A DNA stretch of 64,000 bases from CAXXHQ01 sp963665265 (GCA_963665265.2 OY762224.2:1-64000), one strand, 5' to 3'; counted from the stretch's first letter, positions 24,515 to 32,783 are shown. Numbers and translations: made by a program. Notes: a model not told the origin generated them from the letters alone.

Positions 24515-24624
24515 GGGCCGTGCGACGGGGGTCGCCGGTTCTTGCGAGCTGAACCGGAGTAATTAACCGGGAGAAGCCTTACCTTCGCTGCCGTAAGGGG
24601 CCTGCGACTGATGTCGCACGGCCC
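24515..24624 (+). ncRNA. Multibranched, possibly bistable RNA leader of the major tail gene
   Basis: GGGCCGTGCGAC (24515-24526) and GTCGCACGGCCC (24613-24624) form a perfect 12-bp closing stem. Inside lie CCGGTTC (24535-24541) with GAACCGG (24551-24557) and CCTTAC (24577-24582) with GTAAGG (24593-24598), giving a three-way junction. Each arm of the closing stem can also fold locally: GCGAC-GGGG-GTCGC (24522-24535) and GCGAC-TGAT-GTCGC (24604-24617). The two folds exclude each other. It sits 12 bases before the GGAGG of the tail gene. Confidence 0.7.
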
Positions 24625-24646
24625 TATTTACGAAACGGAGGAATTT

Positions 24647-25009
24647 ATGGCTGGCTCTACCACTCGCATGTTTAACGGATCGACGCTCACTTTCGGCGGC
24701 GCGGCCGTCGCAAAGCTCGTCGGCCTCACCTACAAAGTCGATGGCGCCGAGATCGACGTCACCGTCCCCGAGGACGCGAACAAGTTGTTCGAGGCCGGGC
24801 AGGATGATCTTGAAGTCACGGCCAAGGTCAAAGGGCCGGTCGCTCTCACACGCAAAGCGAAAGGTACGCTCGCCGTCGCGTGGAGCAACGGCACGACGGC
24901 CACTTGCCCCGGCACGTTCCAAGTTATGTCGATCGAGGATTCCGGCGATTACGACGCGCCGATCTCCGGCTCGATCAAGTTTAAGCCGACGGTCCCCGAC
25001 GGAGCGTAA
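24647..25009 (+). CDS. Major tail tube protein
   Basis: A 120-residue protein with a strong GGAGG 5 nt before the ATG. It is small and beta-rich with a tail-tube style core: MAGSTTRMFNGSTLTFGG, LVGLTYKVDGAEIDVTVPED, DLEVTAKVKG and a final GSIKFKPTVPDGA. Its place directly before the frameshifting chaperone pair and tape-measure gene fixes the role. It polymerises into the tail tube. The structured leader and strong ribosome-binding site fit high expression. Confidence 0.85.
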   Translation: MAGSTTRMFNGSTLTFGGAAVAKLVGLTYKVDGAEIDVTVPEDANKLFEAGQDDLEVTAKVKGPVALTRKAKGTLAVAWSNGTTATCPGTFQVMSIEDSGDYDAPISGSIKFKPTVPDGA

Positions 25010-25063
25010 TTTCGCGCGTTCGTCTTCATCATCTTCATTTTCACCATCATTTGAGGTTTTGTC

Positions 25064-25411
25064 ATGTCGCTCCGCGATTCAATCCTTGCCTCGCGCAAGG
25101 CGTATGAGGTTCCCCGTATCGCCGTCGCTACGCCGGAATGGCCCGACGTTGACGGCAAGTTGTTCATTCGCACGCTTTCCGCCAAGGAGGTCGATTCCTA
25201 TTTCAACTCGGCCGACAAGGACGAAGCGAACTTCCGTGCGAAGCTCGTTTGTATCGGCGTCGTCGAGGAATCGGGTTTGCCCGTCCTCAGCGAATCCGAC
25301 GCGGCCGCGCTCTCCGAATTGGAGTTCTCCGTCGTCGAACGGTTGTATTGGGCGGTTCGCACGGCGAACGGCATGACCGACGAGAATCGGCGGGCCGTCG
25401 CAAAAAACTAA
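25064..25411 (+). CDS. Tail assembly chaperone (short, G-like product)
   Basis: A 115-residue protein that ends three bases after a slippery heptamer. It resembles the first member of phage chaperone pairs: SLRDSILASRKAYEVPRI, KLFIRTLSAKEVDSYF and EFSVVERLYWAVRTANGMTDE. Most ribosomes should make this form. It binds the tape measure during tail assembly and is not found in finished virions in related phages. Confidence 0.88.
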   Translation: MSLRDSILASRKAYEVPRIAVATPEWPDVDGKLFIRTLSAKEVDSYFNSADKDEANFRAKLVCIGVVEESGLPVLSESDAAALSELEFSVVERLYWAVRTANGMTDENRRAVAKN

Positions 25412-25779
25412 AAGAGCGCGGGCGGCGGTGGTTCGCCTTCACCCTCGCCCGCTCGATGAATACGGGTTTCGGCCTCGACGTCGATCGACTCTTGGCCGAA
25501 ACGCCGGCGGCAATCTTCGAGGAATGGCGCACGCTCTTTGAGCTTGAACCGTGGGGCGAAGACTTCGCCGACGAGTTGCACGCCGAACAATGTTCGGTAA
25601 TTACCATTGCGAGCACAAACATGAAGGCGATTTCCTCCGACAAATTCAGGCATCGCGGCGACGTTCCCCAAGAGCAGCCGCAGACGGAAGAGGAGACGCA
25701 AGCCGCCTTCGCGGCGATTTGCGAAACGATGGGCCGCATTGAGGCCGAGAGAGTCGAAGCAACGAAGGAGCTTGATTAA
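25064..25779 (+). CDS. Tail assembly chaperone, -1 frameshift product (GT-like)
   Basis: The -1 frame continues from the slippery site to TAA 25777-25779, joining the 115-residue protein to a T-like domain (LKERGRRWFAFTLARS, LLAETPAAIFEEWRTLF and ELEPWGEDFADELHAEQ). The fused product is about 238 residues: join(25064..25408, 25408..25779). The downstream frame has no good start of its own, which argues for frameshifting. The stop overlaps the tape-measure ATG (TAATG). In lambda the ratio of the two forms controls tail assembly. Confidence 0.88.
25402..25454 (+). promoter_or_regulatory. Programmed -1 frameshift site: slippery A-AAA-AAC plus bulged stem
   Basis: The zero-frame codons GCA AAA AAC TAA contain the canonical heptamer AAAAAAC (25402-25408). 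After a 5-base spacer, GAGC (25414-25417) and GGGCG (25420-25424) pair with CGCCC (25446-25450) and GCTC (25451-25454), a 9-bp stem with a 2-nt bulge. The zero-frame TAA lies immediately after the slip site. Confidence 0.88.
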
Positions 25780-27935
25780 TGGCCGATTCCGTCGCCGGGA
25801 AAATTCGCATCGATTTACTCGCGAACGCCGCGCAATTCAACGCAGGATTGCGCGACGCTTCGCGGTCGATGGGAGATTTCTATTCCGAATTCGATCGACT
25901 CTCGAAAAAGTTCAATTCGCAAAAGTCGCTCGCCGACCGCGCGGCCAAGGAGCGGAGCGCTTGGGCGGACACGATGCACGGTAACGGCGGCGTGCTCAAT
26001 GAATATCTGACGGCTAACGATATGTCGTTTAAGTCGGATCAGGCGTTGCGAAACTCCCTTCGCTACAAGTCGATGATCCCTTGGGGAAATTCGATGCGAA
26101 CGGAGCTCTCCCGCGAAGCGGCCGAGACGGCTGCTTTGATCGGAAGTAAAAGCAAGTTCATTAAGAATCAGCTCGCGTCCGCGATAAAGGATATGTCCAT
26201 TCAGGCGGGCGACGCCGCAGGTTTCGGCGGACTGATTGGGACCGTCGGAAAATTCGCCGCCGGGCATCCCGTTCTTACCGCCGCAGCTCTTACCGGCGGA
26301 TATATGGTGAAGCAAGCTTTTGATCGTGATGAGCTGGCGAGAAGCATTAAACGCGAATCTCTCATGCTTGGCCAAAGCGCAATGGATACCAGCTTATTGC
26401 ATGGAGCCGGGTTTGATCCGGAAATGGGAGCAAGGTTCCTAAGGTCGATGTCCGACCAAGCTCCCGAGCAGCTTGAAGCCTTTAAGAAGTTGCATCTTTC
26501 CGCCGATGACCTTTCAGCAAAACCCCTCAAAGACGCTCTACTTGACGTTGCGAAAGGTTTTAGCGCGATTCGCAATCCTGCGGACAGGGCAAGCGCCGCG
26601 ATGCACCTTTTCGGTCGCAGCGGGGCCGAGGTAATCGCTACGCTCGATTCGCTCCAGACGAAATTCGACTTGGTCGGCGATCATGATTTGATTAAAGCGG
26701 ATGACGTCACGAAGGTTAAGTCGTGGGACAACGCATGCAAAGGAGCCTACAACACAATTAGTGACTTGGCTTACGTCGCCGGGAGAATGACAGGTCTGTA
26801 CGACGGAACTGCAACGGACCTTTTTAGGCGTGTTGAAAACGCCGGCCATGTTTTGCGACTCGATTGGGAGGGGCTTGAAAAATCACAAACGCGCCAAGCA
26901 AAAGAGGACTACAACACCGAGCATGCAGCGGAGCTCGAAAAAGCACGTATTGCTCAAGAGAAATTAGCCCGCGAAGCAGAGCGAGAATCGATTGCTCGAC
27001 AAAAATCAAGCGAACATCTAAAGGCTCTAGATAAAAAAATATACGAAGCGAGATACGGAAAGGAAGCGTCTGACAGAAAGGACTATTACGACGAACTCGT
27101 CAAGCTGGGTATTAAAGACAAGCCTGTACCGCAGGAATGGTCTCAGTACGCAAAGGAAAACGCTCCTGGTCAATATTTGTCGCAACTCATGCGTATATAC
27201 GATGAATCCCATGCGATCGATAAAAAGCGGCTTGCCGATGAAGAATCGCAAAGAAAGGATGAAGCTTTGCGGAAGACGCTTTCCGAGCGTGCTATGAGCC
27301 CTAAGCAAAAGTACGACGAAGAAATTTCCGATGCGACGCGACTTTTTGGAAAGACGAAATCGGATATCGAGACTCTCGCTTCAATTAAAAGGAAGGCGCT
27401 TGAAGAATACTATCAAGCGGAGGCAGGGCTTTCCGCCAAGCAATTCAAAGAGGAATTCAAATCGACAAAGGAAAAGTTCCGCGATCGGCTCGAATGGCTC
27501 GATAAGATGGGAGCCGATAAGGGACTTGGTTTGAGTAGCAAGGAAGTCCTGGCTGCCAAAGAACGAGCTGGCGAAGACTACCGAAAGTCGCTTGGCCTTA
27601 ATGATCCTCTCGGCGATTACCAAAAGAAGCTGCGCGACCTCGACGAAGCGCTAAAGCTCGGCAAGGATCGCGGCGGAATCACCGAAGAACAATTCAAACG
27701 CACCCGCGACAAATTGCGTAGGAGCGCCGTTTCCGAAATGATCTCCGACGTGCGAGACGTTTCGCCTGTTTCCGCGATGCAAGCAGGCTCTTCGGCGGTC
27801 CAAAACTTGATCGCACAATCCCAATTGCACGATCCGAAAGTCCAGCTCGCAAAGCAAGCCGCCGAAAAGCTCGACGCGATCGAAAGAAACACTCGTAACC
27901 AAGCAACCGATAAACCCGTGGTTTTTAATTTCTAA
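25779..27935 (+). CDS. Tail tape measure protein
   Basis: A 718-residue protein. The N-terminus (GKIRIDLLANAAQFNAGL followed by SMGDFYSEFDRLSKKF) is the usual tape-measure opening. A glycine-rich hydrophobic stretch (GLIGTVGKFAAGHPVLTAAAL, about residues 148-168) may help membrane passage. The DVAKGFSAIRNPADRASAAM and LFGRSGAEVIATL motifs are classic for tape measures. The remainder is long coiled coil (residues about 360-640) whose length sets the tail length. It is short for a siphophage tape measure, so a tail of roughly 100 nm is expected by the usual rule of thumb. Confidence 0.93.
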   Translation: MADSVAGKIRIDLLANAAQFNAGLRDASRSMGDFYSEFDRLSKKFNSQKSLADRAAKERSAWADTMHGNGGVLNEYLTANDMSFKSDQALRNSLRYKSMIPWGNSMRTELSREAAETAALIGSKSKFIKNQLASAIKDMSIQAGDAAGFGGLIGTVGKFAAGHPVLTAAALTGGYMVKQAFDRDELARSIKRESLMLGQSAMDTSLLHGAGFDPEMGARFLRSMSDQAPEQLEAFKKLHLSADDLSAKPLKDALLDVAKGFSAIRNPADRASAAMHLFGRSGAEVIATLDSLQTKFDLVGDHDLIKADDVTKVKSWDNACKGAYNTISDLAYVAGRMTGLYDGTATDLFRRVENAGHVLRLDWEGLEKSQTRQAKEDYNTEHAAELEKARIAQEKLAREAERESIARQKSSEHLKALDKKIYEARYGKEASDRKDYYDELVKLGIKDKPVPQEWSQYAKENAPGQYLSQLMRIYDESHAIDKKRLADEESQRKDEALRKTLSERAMSPKQKYDEEISDATRLFGKTKSDIETLASIKRKALEEYYQAEAGLSAKQFKEEFKSTKEKFRDRLEWLDKMGADKGLGLSSKEVLAAKERAGEDYRKSLGLNDPLGDYQKKLRDLDEALKLGKDRGGITEEQFKRTRDKLRRSAVSEMISDVRDVSPVSAMQAGSSAVQNLIAQSQLHDPKVQLAKQAAEKLDAIERNTRNQATDKPVVFNF

Positions 27936-27936
27936 A

Positions 27937-28923
27937 ATGGGCGTAATCTGGGTTCGACGAAAACACGAAGAGGCGGGAATTGGCGACGGAAATGATCCGA
28001 CGCGGCGGTCACATCGCGCCTCTTATATTGTAAAATGCTCTAGCCCGAGCGATGAAGCGATTTCCGTTCTCGGCTGCGGGATGATACCTACGTATGGTTC
28101 GCCGTATCCGACCGACCGAACGGCTTATTGTCAAAGCGTCATTCCGAAACGCATCGAAGGAAGCCCGCTTCACTGGGAAGTGAGCGTCGAATGGGCCACG
28201 TCGTGCGGCTCGGGAGGTCGAGGCGTCGATCCGAACGACGCGCAAAAGGCTCCGAAGGATCGTCGCCCAAAGTGGCGAGGGCATTTTATTTCAATGCCTC
28301 AAACCTTTTACGCGGACTTGGACGGTAAGAAGTTCGCCGATTCGGCTTTCTCGCCGTTTACGAACACGCCGACCATTCCGATTTACGCCGACGAAATCAC
28401 GATCACCCGTTACGAGAGCGTTTGCAATCGCCAGCAAGATCGCGGGTATATGGGCAAGACAAACCTCGATTATTGGATGGGAGCCGAACCGCAGACCGCT
28501 CTTATTCAGGATATCGACTTTGAAGAGGTTTTTGAATTCGGCGCCTATTGGTTCTTGTATACGTACAAAGTCCTTGTTTGTCCGAGGTTCTGGCTGCCTG
28601 CTTCGATCGCTTCGGAGCTAAAAGACGACGGTTCTCGCCGCAGTATTTACGTCGGCGGGTTCGGCTACACATTCTTGGCGGACGCCGGCCCCAGACAGCT
28701 CAAATGGATTAAAGACCCAAGTACGAACCAGGACACGCTGAAGTCAGTTCCGATCATGACGGGCGATTATTATGACGCCCAGCCGACTTACCTCAATGGT
28801 CGCGGCCAACCCATCGAAAGAAATGAGTCCGGCGAACTGACGTCGGGCATTAATTATCTGAGTTTTCGCGTCGGCAACGCGACGGAATTCGCGCCGCTAA
28901 ATCTTACTCCACCGTGGTATTGA
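27937..28923 (+). CDS. Distal tail / tail-tip protein
   Basis: A 328-residue protein that starts 1 nt after the tape-measure stop. It is aromatic and Pro-rich, with NTPTIPIYADEITITRYE and FGAYWFLYTYKVLV among its strands, and has no enzymatic motif. Genes in this slot encode distal-tail or baseplate-hub proteins. The sequence family is not one I can name; the position gives the role. Confidence 0.6.
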   Translation: MGVIWVRRKHEEAGIGDGNDPTRRSHRASYIVKCSSPSDEAISVLGCGMIPTYGSPYPTDRTAYCQSVIPKRIEGSPLHWEVSVEWATSCGSGGRGVDPNDAQKAPKDRRPKWRGHFISMPQTFYADLDGKKFADSAFSPFTNTPTIPIYADEITITRYESVCNRQQDRGYMGKTNLDYWMGAEPQTALIQDIDFEEVFEFGAYWFLYTYKVLVCPRFWLPASIASELKDDGSRRSIYVGGFGYTFLADAGPRQLKWIKDPSTNQDTLKSVPIMTGDYYDAQPTYLNGRGQPIERNESGELTSGINYLSFRVGNATEFAPLNLTPPWY

Positions 28924-28924
28924 T

Positions 28925-30559
28925 ATGAACTTTGGATTCTTTTCCGAATCGGCGGCGCGAAAAACTCGCGACGTTGTCTTGGCTGCTCAATCGGCCGGGC
29001 TCGGGCGTATTATACGTAATGACGGCCGCCCAACGCCGATGCTGAATCTCGTGCGCCGCTTCGAGTTGGTCGAGGACTACGACTCCAGCTCGACGACGGC
29101 ATCGAAAGCGCAAGCCTACGCCGTTGTATGGAGTGAATCCGGTTCGTGTTGGGTTGCCGATACCAACACGACCTTCTATGTAACCGACGCCTCGCTATCC
29201 ATAAAAGGAAAAGGTAAGACCTCGTCGGCGATCGGCACGCGCGGAATCTGCTGGCTTCCTCCGGATACGGATATTTGGGAAATCATCCCTCGCGGAATCA
29301 GATTTTTTTATGGATCGACTTCAGTTCCGCTTACTGGCTCCGACACATCCGTATCGATTTCAGACATTATTGCGCTCGACGGGGGAACCATCCCTGATTC
29401 CATTTCAGCGGACAACGTAATCAATTTGGTGAACACGTCGGCCTGTTCGGTCCTAATCGCCGAGGATCATTCCGGCGAAGACACCACTTACGACATCGTC
29501 GGAGGGCCTAGTACCGCAGCGACCAGCCCCGGCGGCGACGATGAAGACCTTATGATCGTCACGCGGTTTGAGCTGGTGAACGCTAAAAAGTTTTCGGACG
29601 CTACGGCAACCGCATATCCGCTCACGTATTCCGGCGGCGCCGAAACGTGCGTTGAAGCGACTGCGTCCGTGTTCACGTTGAGCGATCCGGAGCATCAGTT
29701 TGAGGGAACTGGGCACACGTCGGCGGCAGCCGGATCGCGGGGAACTGCCGTTTTCGTTAAGGAAGATGGGCGATGGCTAATCGTCGAAATGGACCCGGCC
29801 GAGCTCGTAGGCTTCGAACTCTCTTCCTCGCTAACCCCGACCGGCGTGCCGCAGGCAGTTTCCGCATTCCGCCTTAATCGAGGCGGCACCGGCGGCGCCG
29901 GTGCATACACGCCCGACACGGCGACGCCGTATACGATTTGGGATTCGACGGGTCACATGCGAGGGATTGGGCGTTCTGAAAGCCAACAGGGTACGCGTTT
30001 TTGGTGTAAAAAGAACCTAGGACGCTGGGAGATCGTATCAGCATGGGACGGTCCGGCGATGATGGTCAAAGGCACGAACTATCTCGCGGTTGCCTCTTCG
30101 GCGACGGAAATCGAACTAACCGGCGTCACGATCATGCAGCCCGTGAATGCGACCTATATTCCGGGAATCACGACCAACGGGCGTTTGACGATCCCAAATT
30201 CGTACTCGTTTTCGATCGCATCAAACAAGACTGTAATAGCCGTTTGGGATGAATCCGCCTGCGGTTACAAGCCGCTTGCAGTTCCGCAGGCTAACTCTGA
30301 GATCACCGTTCAGACTGACGAGCGCTACGACACCTCGACGCACAAATTCCAAAAGAAAACTCGCAAGCTCTACGTCGCAGGAGCTGACGCGGAATCAGCT
30401 TGGGCGGATGTTGCGACGGCAAATCAGGTAACAATCGCGACCGACGTACAGTACAGCACTTCGACGCACGTTCTCGGAAAGATTACCAATACGGCTTACG
30501 TCCTCGAATTGGGAACGGCTTCGAGCTTGACTACAATCGACACGGCTGGGACGTGCTAA
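28925..30559 (+). CDS. Tail fibre-like protein with internal threefold repeat
   Basis: A 544-residue beta-rich protein. Three modules of about 60-65 residues recur, each with A-x-A-Y, an acidic/aromatic strand, a G-x-G-x-T-S or G-x-G-R-S turn, a G-T-R-G/F block and a W-E/L-I-V strand. Examples are IGTRGICWLPPDTDIWEI, AGSRGTAVFVKEDGRWLIV and QGTRFWCKKNLGRWEIVSAW. Such repeats are typical of trimeric fibres and receptor-binding shafts. The C-terminus (TVQTDERYDTSTHKFQ, then ATDVQYSTSTHVLG) carries a second, shorter repeat. It overlaps the next gene by one base. Confidence 0.65.
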   Translation: MNFGFFSESAARKTRDVVLAAQSAGLGRIIRNDGRPTPMLNLVRRFELVEDYDSSSTTASKAQAYAVVWSESGSCWVADTNTTFYVTDASLSIKGKGKTSSAIGTRGICWLPPDTDIWEIIPRGIRFFYGSTSVPLTGSDTSVSISDIIALDGGTIPDSISADNVINLVNTSACSVLIAEDHSGEDTTYDIVGGPSTAATSPGGDDEDLMIVTRFELVNAKKFSDATATAYPLTYSGGAETCVEATASVFTLSDPEHQFEGTGHTSAAAGSRGTAVFVKEDGRWLIVEMDPAELVGFELSSSLTPTGVPQAVSAFRLNRGGTGGAGAYTPDTATPYTIWDSTGHMRGIGRSESQQGTRFWCKKNLGRWEIVSAWDGPAMMVKGTNYLAVASSATEIELTGVTIMQPVNATYIPGITTNGRLTIPNSYSFSIASNKTVIAVWDESACGYKPLAVPQANSEITVQTDERYDTSTHKFQKKTRKLYVAGADAESAWADVATANQVTIATDVQYSTSTHVLGKITNTAYVLELGTASSLTTIDTAGTC

Positions 30560-31074
30560 TGGCAGGACACCTTAAATATAATCCGAGCGGACATCTGACG
30601 TATAACGCTGCTGGGCATTTGGTGTATTGTCCTGACTGCGTTAACCGAGTTCTTTATTGCAATACCATATGCCTCCCGAATTATATAACTGCTCTTTCGA
30701 TACCGTCGTCCTGCGGTGTAAGCGGAAATTACGTGATGGATTTCCGGTCGTGGAACTACGAGTGGGGCTACGAGAGTCCCGACAACACTATTCTGATTTA
30801 TTTCGCTATCTCTAAAAGCAATAGCATAACACCTATTGACACTACAACGTACTGTAATCCAAAAAGATGGTTATTCGTAATTGTAAAACGTGTGCCTTCT
30901 GGAGATTCGTGGTTCGTTGATTCGACAATATATTCAGCACCTTTTAGCGGTTTGAGTGACTGGGTTAATGACCAGATGACCCTAACAAAGCTAGCATACT
31001 ACAGGGGAATGTGGGGCAATGTTTGCGGAGATGTATATCCTTCTTCAGTGACGCTAATGCTTGGAACACCTTGA
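30559..31074 (+). CDS. Small tail-associated protein with GHLxYN repeats
   Basis: A 171-residue protein that starts at ATG 30559 (TAATG overlap with the fibre gene). The N-terminus repeats AGHLKYN, SGHLTYN and AGHLVYC, a short beta-roll-like motif. The rest is Cys-, Trp- and Tyr-rich (CNTICLPNYI, WNYEWGY). The base composition is noticeably richer in A and T than the other tail genes, as often seen for recently swapped adhesion tips. It is probably a receptor-contacting tip or fibre accessory. Confidence 0.55.
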   Translation: MAGHLKYNPSGHLTYNAAGHLVYCPDCVNRVLYCNTICLPNYITALSIPSSCGVSGNYVMDFRSWNYEWGYESPDNTILIYFAISKSNSITPIDTTTYCNPKRWLFVIVKRVPSGDSWFVDSTIYSAPFSGLSDWVNDQMTLTKLAYYRGMWGNVCGDVYPSSVTLMLGTP

Positions 31075-31415
31075 TGGACTGCGTTTTCCAAAAGACTCCC
31101 GATGGAATTCACGAGTGCGTTTATTGCGGCTTAAAAATAATCCGCATGCCGATAGGTGGATTGAATTGCAACTGCACCGCCTCAATCACCCCCGAAGAGC
31201 AAGCCGCGCGCGAAGCGATCGCGAAAGCCGAAGCCATTCAAAAGATTCTCGAATACGTGGCTGGACACCCCGATTGCACGCTCGACGAAATCGCAAAACA
31301 TTCCGGTTGCGGGTGCGACGGCAAGGCAGGGCCGACGACCATAGAGCTTGTTGCGGCGGGCAAGCTGCTCGCCGAGACCGAGGACGGCGAGACGTATTAC
31401 CGAACAGCCGGTTGA
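31074..31415 (+). CDS. Small zinc-finger and helical hypothetical protein
   Basis: A 113-residue protein starting at ATG 31074, overlapping the preceding TGA. CVYCG and NCNC near the N-terminus could bind zinc. The rest is a helical pair (EEQAAREAIAKAEAIQKILE) followed by a small winged-helix-like end (CTLDEIAKHSGCGCDGKAG, then a final EDGETYYRTAG wing). It is the last plus-strand gene before the terminator of the late operon. Confidence 0.55.
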   Translation: MDCVFQKTPDGIHECVYCGLKIIRMPIGGLNCNCTASITPEEQAAREAIAKAEAIQKILEYVAGHPDCTLDEIAKHSGCGCDGKAGPTTIELVAAGKLLAETEDGETYYRTAG

Positions 31416-32035
31416 CGCGTTTTTTCTTTTTTTGCAAACGCTTTTGGATCAAAATCTTCTGGAACTACAAAGGGTCTTAAAATCCAATACGTAAAATCCT
31501 TATCAATCCTCACTTTCTCTGTTATCTCCATAGGGATATCTCGGATTACGACGCGATCCAGCCTAGCTATAGATGTGGTGTCAAAGCCGGCGAAGATCGT
31601 TCTAGGCAAAACACTTCTGAATTGAACGTATAATCCAAATTCGCCAATTAGATTTGAAAGTTTCTCGTCGAATAATTCGCGATCACCATCCGTTGATTTA
31701 ATATATCCAACGACCGCTTTTTCATCGATTGCGCCAACCATTCCTTTAGTAAATTTTGCATCGTCGATCGCCATCGGCATCATAAACGGATTAAGCGTCT
31801 TCAGCCATTTCATCTTGCGTTCGGCGGCGTCGTCGTCGCGATTCTTTCGCAACGCCTTAACGCATTCGTCGAGTTGCTTCTTGCGTTCCGCCTCATTTTT
31901 TTGCCACACTTCATAAGCGCGTTGAGCGGTCTGCGGCTGCACGTTGTCCGCGATCTTGAGCCGCTTTGGCGGCGCCTCGGCGGCTAAAGAAGAGGCGGCG
32001 CAGAAAAGAAACGCGATAGTGAGGATTTGTCGCAT
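31397..32035 (-). CDS. Secreted hypothetical protein in the attachment-proximal cargo block
   Basis: A 212-residue protein with a clear signal peptide (MRQILTIAFLFCAASSLAAE). The mature part is charged and helical, with a Lys/Arg/Glu-rich coiled coil near residues 45-75, followed by a mixed domain (VRIDKDFTYWILRPFVVPED near the end). It is transcribed opposite to the late genes and sits between the tail operon and the att scar, the usual place for cargo expressed in the lysogen. An AGAAGGG site precedes the ATG. I do not recognise a family. Confidence 0.6.
   Translation of the reverse strand: MRQILTIAFLFCAASSLAAEAPPKRLKIADNVQPQTAQRAYEVWQKNEAERKKQLDECVKALRKNRDDDAAERKMKWLKTLNPFMMPMAIDDAKFTKGMVGAIDEKAVVGYIKSTDGDRELFDEKLSNLIGEFGLYVQFRSVLPRTIFAGFDTTSIARLDRVVIRDIPMEITEKVRIDKDFTYWILRPFVVPEDFDPKAFAKKEKTRQPAVR
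31417..31445 (+). terminator. Terminator of the late operon
   Basis: GCGTTT (31417-31422) pairs with AAACGC (31436-31441) around a T-rich loop, followed by TTTT. It lies between convergent genes and overlaps the 3' end of the minus-strand gene at 31397-32035. Confidence 0.6.
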
Positions 32036-32049
32036 GAAAAGCCCTTCTT

Positions 32050-32175
32050 TTAATTCCAGAAATCAACCTCCAGGCTACATTGTCGCCGCCGTAAAATCAA
32101 TCGCATTTCTAGAGGGGGTACGGCGAATGCTCGATTGAAATTCAAGTCCGACAGGATGTATATTTGCGTTTTCAT
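32050..32175 (-). CDS. 41-residue ORF upstream of the secreted protein
   Basis: An ATG at 32175 is preceded by an excellent GAGGAGAAG ribosome-binding site, and the frame runs 41 codons to TAA at 32050. It ends 14 bases before the ATG of the secreted-protein gene, so it may be its leader or a small partner. The peptide (starting MKTQIYILSDLNFNRAF) has no motif I know. It is supported by the strong initiation site only. Confidence 0.45.
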   Translation of the reverse strand: MKTQIYILSDLNFNRAFAVPPLEMRLILRRRQCSLEVDFWN

Positions 32176-32209
32176 CGCTTCTTCTCCTCGACTTTTCTCG
32201 GATTCGTAA

Positions 32210-32500
32210 ATGCTCAAAAATGATCTTTGGTTGCTCGCTAAAATTCTATTAGCCTCGTGGGTCTGTTGCTGTCTGCTTTTTGCGGTCGGTAGCATCTTTT
32301 TTGTTAAAACAACCCCGGCAGACGCCTCGAAAACGAAGAAGAAGAAAACAAGTAAAAAAACTCCACTCCATCGCATCGTTGGCAATCCAGCAGAATTTTG
32401 GGGAACTGGCGATTTGGAGATTCGCGCAGACGATCCACACGACGAGCAAATCCAAATCGATGGAATTACCGGGCGTAAAATCAAAAAAACGCAGATTTAG
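32210..32500 (+). CDS. Small single-pass membrane protein
   Basis: A 96-residue protein with one N-terminal membrane helix (ILLASWVCCCLLFAVGSIFF, about residues 12-31), a Lys-rich segment (KTKKKKTSKKTP) and an acidic C-terminus. It is divergent from the 41-residue ORF and secreted-protein pair. There is no strong ribosome-binding site (TTCGTAA before ATG). It may be cargo expressed in the lysogen; the family is unknown. Confidence 0.4.
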   Translation: MLKNDLWLLAKILLASWVCCCLLFAVGSIFFVKTTPADASKTKKKKTSKKTPLHRIVGNPAEFWGTGDLEIRADDPHDEQIQIDGITGRKIKKTQI

Positions 32501-32718
32501 GTGCCGATCTCTCTCGAGCTAATTCGGTTTTTCTAAGAAATCTCTGGGTGAGCCTCCCAAAAACACACTTCAGTTTTGCGCAAATCCATATTTATTTTCT
32601 TAGCTTTCGCGCAACTTCTTTGGCATCGATTTTTGCTAACAATCGATTTTTGTCGTATCAAACTGGCCGCTTTCGGCCTGCGCGATTTTAACGCCACAAT
32701 GCGATTTTTAACCAAAGT

Positions 32719-32761
32719 ACTCATAATCCCTTGGTCGCGGGTTCAAATCCTGCCGGGCCTA
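32719..32761 (+). repeat. Phage attachment-site scar: 3' half of tRNA-Met (anticodon loop to acceptor)
   Basis: ACTCATAATCCCTTGG starts at the anticodon loop (CAT). It is followed by the T-arm GCGGG-TTCAAAT-CCTGC and the acceptor strand CGGGCCTA. The matching D-arm and 5' acceptor strand are absent upstream, so this is a half gene, as left by integrase recombination within the anticodon loop. The intact tRNA should be at the other prophage end, outside the window. The minus-strand translation gives the tell-tale GPAGFEPATKGL of tRNA antisense. Confidence 0.8.
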
Positions 32762-32783
32762 CTTCTATTTGCACCTCGAACGC

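Larger units (their letters stand above)
1..32761. mobile_element. Right-hand portion of an HK97-type siphophage prophage
   Basis: A continuous plus-strand run of phage genes covers early genes, a sigma factor, lysis and surface genes, and an HK97-type packaging, head and tail operon. It ends at a 3' tRNA-Met fragment that I read as the attachment-site scar. Head and tail gene order is the canonical one. No integrase, excisionase or repressor is visible, so the left part, including the intact tRNA, lies outside the window. The late genes look complete and could be functional. Clear damage is limited to one amber codon in an HD-domain gene. Confidence 0.9.
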
